Shown here in pieces: positions 57,567 through 64,000 of a DNA stretch of 64,000 nucleotides. A program made the position numbers and the translations under genes. The notes under the pieces are model-generated. The model was not told the DNA's origin. It was given only the letters and a program-made list of their open reading frames with translations, and did no database searches. The DNA comes from Acanthacorydalis orientalis (lineage: Eukaryota; Arthropoda; Insecta; Megaloptera; Corydalidae): the NCBI GenBank assembly GCA_034766995.1, contig CM068321.1:8831026-8895025 (forward strand), given 5' to 3'. Numbering within the stretch: the stretch's first letter is position 1; each line of letters begins with the position of its first letter.

Positions 57567-58538
57567 ACGAACACTAATTTGTGTTTTTAGTTGTATAAGG
57601 GAATTTTTCTAAGCACTACAATTTTTTTTCTAATCAAATATGTTTAATTGGAGATAAGTGACAATTTTTAATTTTTGTGTACACATATTTAGTTGGAAAT
57701 GCTATAATTCCTGCTATAATTATATTAGTTGGAAATGCTATATAATGCTATAATTTTTCATTACCTTAATGGTCTGAGAAGGGGATTATCGCCATAGAAA
57801 TTGTGGTTTGGTTTGCGACACGAAATAAATATTCATCTGTGAAATTTAGTCAGAGTGACAGAACTATATTTATCATTTTTTAGTGTTAAAAACTGAAAAA
57901 TAATATCTATATTTTTTATAAATAATAAAAAATAATAGAATGGACACTGTTGTTTTCAATAGATGCATTGTAATTCTATTAAAGTAAGTTAAAAAAATAA
58001 TTATTTAGTATTTGTCATTCGTGATGAGTACAGCTCAATAATATCTAAAATAGATGATTGATATTTATTATATCGAAACTTGTTATTTCAACATAAACGA
58101 ATAGTGAAGTTTAATCTTGATAACGTTGAATAATCAATAAAACAGTAATAGGTTTCGTTTTTAAAAAAAGAAACTAGATGTTTTCTTTCGATCAAAACAA
58201 TTTATTACAAACTGATTAAGAAAATCACTCTACCCATTTCATTTAAATATTAAATTAGACTCTATTTAATATAATAATCACCTGACCATACATCATAATC
58301 ATACATTCCGGCGATTCGTTACAGAACGGTACAACTACACTTATTTAACAAACTGAACAATTCGAAACGAAATAAATAAATAAATAGAAGCCCACTGAAA
58401 AATACGATCGCAAAGAAAAAAAAATATCAAACAAGTATTAATTGATTCGTATGGCATTTTTAGTCTATTCGAACGCGCTAAACAAGTTATATATCTGTAT
58501 TAAACGGTCCACACGTTCCAGTTTATCGACGGCGTCGT

Positions 58539-58567
58539 CTAATTGGACCGCTGAGCACTCCTAATTG
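58539..58567. promoter_or_regulatory. Paired CTAATTG sites 22 bp apart
   Basis: CTAATTG at 58539 and again at 58561, i.e. two helical turns apart, within a CpG-rich single-copy block (GACGGCGTCGTC, GCCGCCGTTGG). Homeodomain-type core sites; role inferred only. Confidence 0.3.
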
Positions 58568-58796
58568 CCGCCGTTGGCTTCTTAATCACGATGGATGACG
58601 TAGAAACACCTCGAGATAAATGCGTGACAATAATATATGTCAATTTTTATTCAAATCACGACGTCTGTTATTTTTATCTGTGACAATAACAAGATCAGAG
58701 ATAATGCTTGATTTTTTTTCAATTCATGTTCTTGTTTTGATTTATAGTTTATAAGTTTATGACATAACGTTTATATTTACAGATACACACATATAC

Positions 58797-58798
<2 letters not shown>

Positions 58799-58842
<44 letters not shown>
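58799..58842. repeat. (TA)n microsatellite
   Basis: Pure TA run. Confidence 0.95.
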
Positions 58843-58845
<3 letters not shown>

Positions 58846-59488
58846 TCTAAAACAAGTTGTCATATTATTAAATGATGCTACACTTGTATCAGATATATAT
58901 CGAGATTTATTTGTAGAAAAACAGTACAGATATTTGACAATTGAGATTTCAAACAGCTGTAAGATTTCTCGGACTGATTTCTTAAGCTCCAAGTGAAAAA
59001 ATCAATTTAAAATCTTGAGACAGTTGGACAAAATGAACGTTGATTAGAATTAGTCTTCAATTTTTAGTTCATAATCTTCCAGCTGAGTGATTTGATCACT
59101 TCTTTTAACACTTCAGTACAACATTTTGAAGAAATTGCATTCTTCTCTCTCATATATTTATTGATATTAATCTTCCTCGTTTTTTATTTTGACTATGATG
59201 TTATAGTAAATACATTCGATTTTTGTAGGTATTTTTCATGTGTTTAATTTATTATTTATTAAGTTTATGTTTTTAATTATCGAACTTGGATATAAACCAT
59301 AATGTGGTAAAGTTCGAAGATGATTCTCTTAATTTAAAATATATTGGAATATTAAATATTTATTTTTTTTATTATTTGAATATTGTATATAGACTGAATC
59401 TGCTTCTAACTTTTCGTTCTTATCTGCGTTGTAAAGAATTGATTTTAACTTGGAATCTTTTTGAAATTATTTTACAATAGTTTACATA

Positions 59489-59511
59489 CATATATATGCA
59501 TATATATGTAT

Positions 59512-59593
<82 letters not shown>

Positions 59594-59670
59594 TAATTAT
59601 GCGAATGTGTATTTGTGTGTATAAATGAATATTATATATATTTTTTCTAAATTATTGAAAGATATATTTA

Positions 59671-59707
<37 letters not shown>
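59489..59707. repeat. (TA)n arrays
   Basis: Two TA-rich arrays (59489-59595 and 59671-59707); the second abuts a transposon end. Confidence 0.9.
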
Positions 59708-59711
<4 letters not shown>

Positions 59712-60500
59712 CCTAAAAATATATACACAGTTCAACGTACAAAATTTCTGCATAAAAGCTTCATTACTAAAATTATACAAACATCAAGGGATGACTGTGA
59801 ATCATGTTTGACTTCTACAATCACAACAGATGCTCAAATTGGTCGCCGTTAGTGTCCAGATACTTCTAATGTCGTCGATCTACTGCACGAGTAAAGTTGA
59901 CTAAAGTGCCTTTTATGATTGCTGTGCACGACATTTACATTTTCCTCAACCCTCAACCCACACACAATACTGAATTCTTTGATCAGGGACGTCTTCATTC
60001 ATGGCATGTATTAATCATTTTGCTCTCTTAAGAATGCGTTGTATGCTTGATCTGCTAACTCTTGTCTCACGTGTACATTGTTTGACAGACTTTTGTGGAG
60101 AGAGTGTAAACTGTTCCAACACCATAGCCAAGCAAGCAGGACTTGTTGTTGTGTGAGACTTCCTGGATCTTTGCTTGAGCACATCAATCACACACACAGT
60201 ACTATCTGTTTCAAATTTATCACGAATGTTTGTAATTATCAGCCGTGTTGGAGATTCTATTGAAAACTCACCCCGCCATTGTCGTTATAATTCACACACA
60301 TTCTTAAATTTACATTACTACTTCGAAACAGTCTTGCGTTGCTTGAACAACAATGCCTCTACCATTTTATGTGATTGTCCTGCCGATTTTATTGTGGATT
60401 TAGCATTCGTATGTTAGCATCCTTGTTCATTACGCACACTACGCAGTTGTTTAATTTTTTGTCCTTAACTACAGTGAAAGGACCTGTGTATAAATGTACC
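59708..60500 (-). mobile_element. Tc1/mariner-superfamily element, internally deleted
   Basis: Left end GGGTCCTAAAAATATATACA and inverted right end GGTACATTTATACACAGG share the TATACACAG core. On the minus strand the N-terminal HTH part reads VIDVLKQRSRKSHTTTSPAC, LAMVLEQFTLSPQKSVKQCT, RETRVSRSSIQRILKRAK (60197-60015). It then skips to MNEDVPDQRIQYCVW, and again to a C-terminal VNFTRAVDRRH, stop, KYLDTNGDQFEHLL. The catalytic region is missing. The family is that of the long insect transposases with a paired-like HTH and an 'RSPDLTPLDFFLWG' core (core not seen here). Confidence 0.7.
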
Positions 60501-60783
60501 TTAAGTTAATTTATGTTAACATTGATTCAACATCTGCATACTTATATAAGAAAAATACTGTTTTTGGGCTTTTGGACCTCAGGGCACGGATAATAACACC
60601 AAGATAATCAATAATATGATCACCAAATACCTCAAATACGTGAAAAAAATTGATTCAACTTATGATTTGTTTTAAATTTATAATATGGGTGGTTTCTGTT
60701 AAGTTTCAAAAATGAAAATGTCATTCAAATATCAACCATCGATATTTTGAAATATATCTACATATTCATTATATATATATACA

Positions 60784-60841
<58 letters not shown>

Positions 60842-62669
60842 TATATAAGACTACAAAACAGAAGTATTTGATATATTTATTAAATATATCGATATAAATA
60901 ACATTTTGCTACTATCTAATTGTATTATCGTTTGAAAATTCTATTAACCTCTTGAAAGAAGAATTTAAATACAAAAAATATTATAACGAAATAGAATTTT
61001 AATTGATATAAAAAAAAACTTATCAAATAATACTTTTTCATATTCAACATGCTCTTTTCACTTTCTATTAGCGCTCTCAGTGGGCATACTTATAGTAAAA
61101 ATTCGAGTTAATTGAAACTATGACAAATTCGGTTTCTCATTCCAGCGATGTTATTAATTATAATTCACCTTCGGATAATCACATACAAATGACATACTTA
61201 ATGCATTGCTAAGTGAAATATACACACACACAAGTAGTTTTTTTTCACGTTTCCGTAAACCAATGAAATAAGAAACACCACCTACTTGTTTGCAGACATA
61301 AGAGTGAGAGACGAATAGACGAATAGCGAAACGAATAGACGAATAGCGATCGCACGGACCATTAGATACCATTAAATGTCGAATCGTAAAACGTCCATAT
61401 GCGAGATTTACTCAATTATCTCGTTAAGATCCCACGTTTATCGAGTAATTACTATGCTAATGAAGTCGATTTATAATAATAAGTAAGCAAAACAAATGTT
61501 TCAAGTAACATGTTTACACAACAAATACAATATATATATATATGTATGCATGTGTGTGTGTATGTGTGTGTGGTGTGTGAGTTGAAATATTTGTCCGGTT
61601 CCCTCATCCATCTCTTTTACACGATTTCGTGATGTACAAAAGTTATTTCATGTTTTCTCAGATGTTGATTCTTCGTTTTTCTCACATATAATGTATATTT
61701 AAGTGGAATCTTCAGGACTCAAATTACTACTTTATCATAATGAGCATTAAGATGACTAGCTTTATTATAATGGTTTCTTTTGATGCGCTCGAAAAAGACA
61801 TGTTGCTTAGTACAACCGAAATACTTATCACAGGTAAGGTATTGGGAAGTAAATAATTGAAAATGGTCAAGTCTGTGTTTTACTTTATAAAATTATTTAT
61901 TTATTTCTTTGATTAATTTTAAGTTTGATTTTATATGAAAATCCTCACCATTTTCAAACGAATTTATAGCATCTCTGTTTTTTATTTGAATTATTATGAA
62001 ATAATTTAAAACGAAAACTGAAGATAAGATTATTTCTCTATTAAAAAGTAATAATTTTATTTTATATCTTAATTAACTTTACTAATTACTTATCTATAAT
62101 AAAATTTACTGATTTTGTAATATTTTAAATTTTATTTTTGAATTTTATTTCAAATATATTTAGAATCCTTTGACTATAAATAATTTTTTTAATATATTTA
62201 TTTTTATAATGAAGTAATCAATATTAATTTTTATAAAAAGATGAAATATATTTGACGATGGTGGTATCGTTTTCAATGAAGTGAAATTTTATTCTTATTT
62301 TCGATAAATGTCTAAACAATATTTTATTTTCTGACAAAGTATTAAAAATTCGTTAGATTTTTTTGTACCTTGGCGCTTGGAAAATGATGGTATCACCATC
62401 AAACTTTGCATAAGTAACAATAAACATGACTAATAATCAATTATTATACATTTTTCAAGAAGATTTTTCTTGTGGTTCATGGCGTGAGTAAAAGTTTATT
62501 TGTGAAGGAAAATTAGACAATCATTTTATATTTAACTTAAATTCATAATAGTAAAAAATATATAAATATCTGCGTACAAAGTTTAATAATTATTTGTAAT
62601 ATAAAACGTTCAAGAGATGAGAAAAAATGTTTTTCAACTGTATTCAAATAATATACCTGTTATTCTTTC

Positions 62670-62673
<4 letters not shown>
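60501..62673. other. AT-rich non-coding stretch
   Basis: TA array at 60769-60847; a 20 bp-period duplication at 61311-61349; (TG)n-rich text at 61546-61580; and on the minus strand at 62364-62421 another copy of the unnamed dispersed repeat. No gene seen. Confidence 0.45.
61311..61349. repeat. 20 bp tandem duplication
   Basis: ACGAATAGACGAATAGCGA occurs at 61311-61329 and 61331-61349; each unit itself contains ACGAATAG twice. Confidence 0.85.
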
Positions 62674-62739
<66 letters not shown>

Positions 62740-62769
62740 GGAGATAGATAGAGATAAATAGATAGAGAT
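62674..62769. repeat. (TA)n-(GA)n-(GATA) compound microsatellite
   Basis: TA run, then GAGAGA run, then GATAGATA. Confidence 0.95.
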
Positions 62770-62798
62770 AATTTTAAAATTAAAGAAGATTATTTATT

Positions 62799-63303
62799 AG
62801 GTACAACAATTAAGTCTGTGCGTTAAAATTGAATTATTATAACTCTGTTTTAAATTAAAATAGTTTCTGGTTGCATTAGAATTTTGAGGTACCAATCTAA
62901 AAATTTTAAAATACTACATATTTTGCCCGAGTAGTTGGAATAACCTCAAAAAATAGTAATGAACACGATGGCCTCTAAAAAGCACATATTAATTGCATTA
63001 ATTTCGAATTACAGTTGAAAAAAATAGAGATTGAAATCCATGGGAATGATTTGGTCAGCTTTAGGGAAAGATGTTGTGATACAAAAATATGCAAAATAAC
63101 CAAAACAGGGGAAGAGATCCGAAAATGCTTTATTGTTTGAACTTCATAACCACAAAATCATAGCTTTTTTTATAAGCGATTCGTCAGTTATTCGACAGAT
63201 AGAGTAAAGTTATAATGGGGGATATTTTGAGGATTAAAATGTTTTCCATTTTCTTTAAACATTCATTTTCTATAAAAAAGGCACAGAATCAATTTTTACA
63301 CCT
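62799..63303 (+). mobile_element. Mariner-derived MITE family 2, copy 3
   Basis: Left end AGGTACAACAATTAAGTCTG and, inverted at the right, AGGTGTAAAAATTGATTCTG. A start MASKKHILIALISNYS (about 62969) is followed by the same short HTH trace and C-terminal trace as in copies 1 and 2. The shared junction lies near AAAACAGGGGAAGAGATCCG (AAAACAGTGGAAGA in the others). Confidence 0.75.
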
Positions 63304-64000
63304 GACACTATTTTTTAATGGAATTTTTAATTTAAAATTTAAAGATTACTGAATCATTTTTGTACTCATTTTGTTTAAAATATCTTTGTTTACAAAATAC
63401 AGGATGTCAAAATAAATAATTTGCGTAGCTTTTAACATTGAAAAATCAAACTTTTATCAAAATACTCCGTTAACACTTTTGTTACTAGCGGGATACATAT
63501 GTCTCACCGATTTTTAAAAAATCATGTCGGGGAAATACTTTACATAGCGAACCTATTATAAAATACTGATGGGACAAAACATCCCAGGACTATATCTTTT
63601 ATTCAAGATGTTGAAAAATGCTTAGATAATAATTTTAGCCAATTTTAATTACCCCTTAATGCAATTAATTACCATTTAACAAAATTAATCAAAACAAAAA
63701 AGGGTTTATGCAAGATTTGATTAAGGTTTAAGTAAGATGTTGATGCAAGTGTAAACAGTTCGTTCATCCTATTGGAAACAAAATAATATCGTCTTTTATA
63801 ATGTAATTAATTAATATATTTATTAAGAATTAAATAAAATAATCATGCGAAATAATGGTGTCTTCCGAAAGTTTATAGATGATGAAGAGATAATTAACAA
63901 CTAAGAAGAGTAACTAAATAAGTTAAATTCTTATATTTACTTCTAGAATATAAACCATTGGCTTTAAAATATATCAATGATCAATTATACTCGTATATAC
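63304..64000. other. AT-rich non-coding stretch to the window end
   Basis: No gene. TTAACACTTTTGTTACTAGC at 63471 resembles a piggyBac-type end and is followed by GATGGGACAAAACATCCCAG (63568), a small inverted repeat, but no transposase is seen before the window ends. Confidence 0.35.

Larger units (their letters stand above)
55786..59670. other. AT-rich non-coding stretch
   Basis: No gene. TA arrays at 57463-57566 (with TATATTG and TACAATA interruptions that can form a hairpin) and 58799-58842; an 18 bp repeated phrase TTAGTTGGAAATGCTATA at 57690-57745; a CpG-bearing block at 58480-58680. Confidence 0.45.

Overview
The window is non-coding, very AT-rich animal nuclear DNA, most likely from an insect. 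Evidence: many Tc1/mariner copies of several subfamilies, piggyBac (TTAA target) and pogo/Tigger remnants, RTE-type LINE fragments with a GAT-repeat tail, and a nuclear copy of mitochondrial DNA in the ancestral insect order trnR-trnN-trnS1-trnE-(trnF)-(nad5). Hymenoptera would fit the AT-rich background with CpG-containing patches, but I cannot prove the order or species. There is no CRISPR array, rRNA gene or bacterial operon.

The only host protein-coding signal I can support is one first coding exon on the + strand near 10.8 kb. It has a GC-rich leader, a signal peptide and a splice donor GTGAGT, and no second exon is visible. If that gene continues to the right, the remaining 53 kb would be its first intron. 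Several CpG-bearing single-copy blocks (about 20.2, 23.7, 30.8, 36.3, 46.7 and 58.5 kb) are candidate regulatory DNA.

Layout: 0-5 kb, microsatellites and a deleted Tigger. 5.2-9.2 kb, two deleted mariners around a ~735 bp NUMT. 10.5-10.9 kb, host exon. 12.9-13.5 kb, piggyBac 3' end. 14.6-15.3 kb, tandem triplication. 15.8-26 kb, dense mariner cluster, including a palindromic copy, a copy split by a LINE, and two different mariners joined head to head. 28-33 kb, DDE transposase, RTE, full-length dead mariner, HSMAR1-like mariners. 36.6-46.3 kb, two direct piggyBac copies, each missing the opposite end, enclosing ~7 kb. 39.8 and 44.3 kb, foldback MITEs. 47.5 kb, a 6 x 40 bp array next to an RTE fragment. 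51.9-55.8 kb, minimal mariner, RTE 3' half, mariner with a retroposed insert. 59.7-60.5 kb, a further DDE element. 62.8-63.3 kb, third copy of a mariner-derived MITE.

The elements work together in one sense: almost every transposase is broken, yet several families share identical internal deletions between copies, as expected if they were moved in trans by intact relatives elsewhere. (TA)n arrays abut many of the insertions. All similarity statements rest on reading the sequence, not on database searches.
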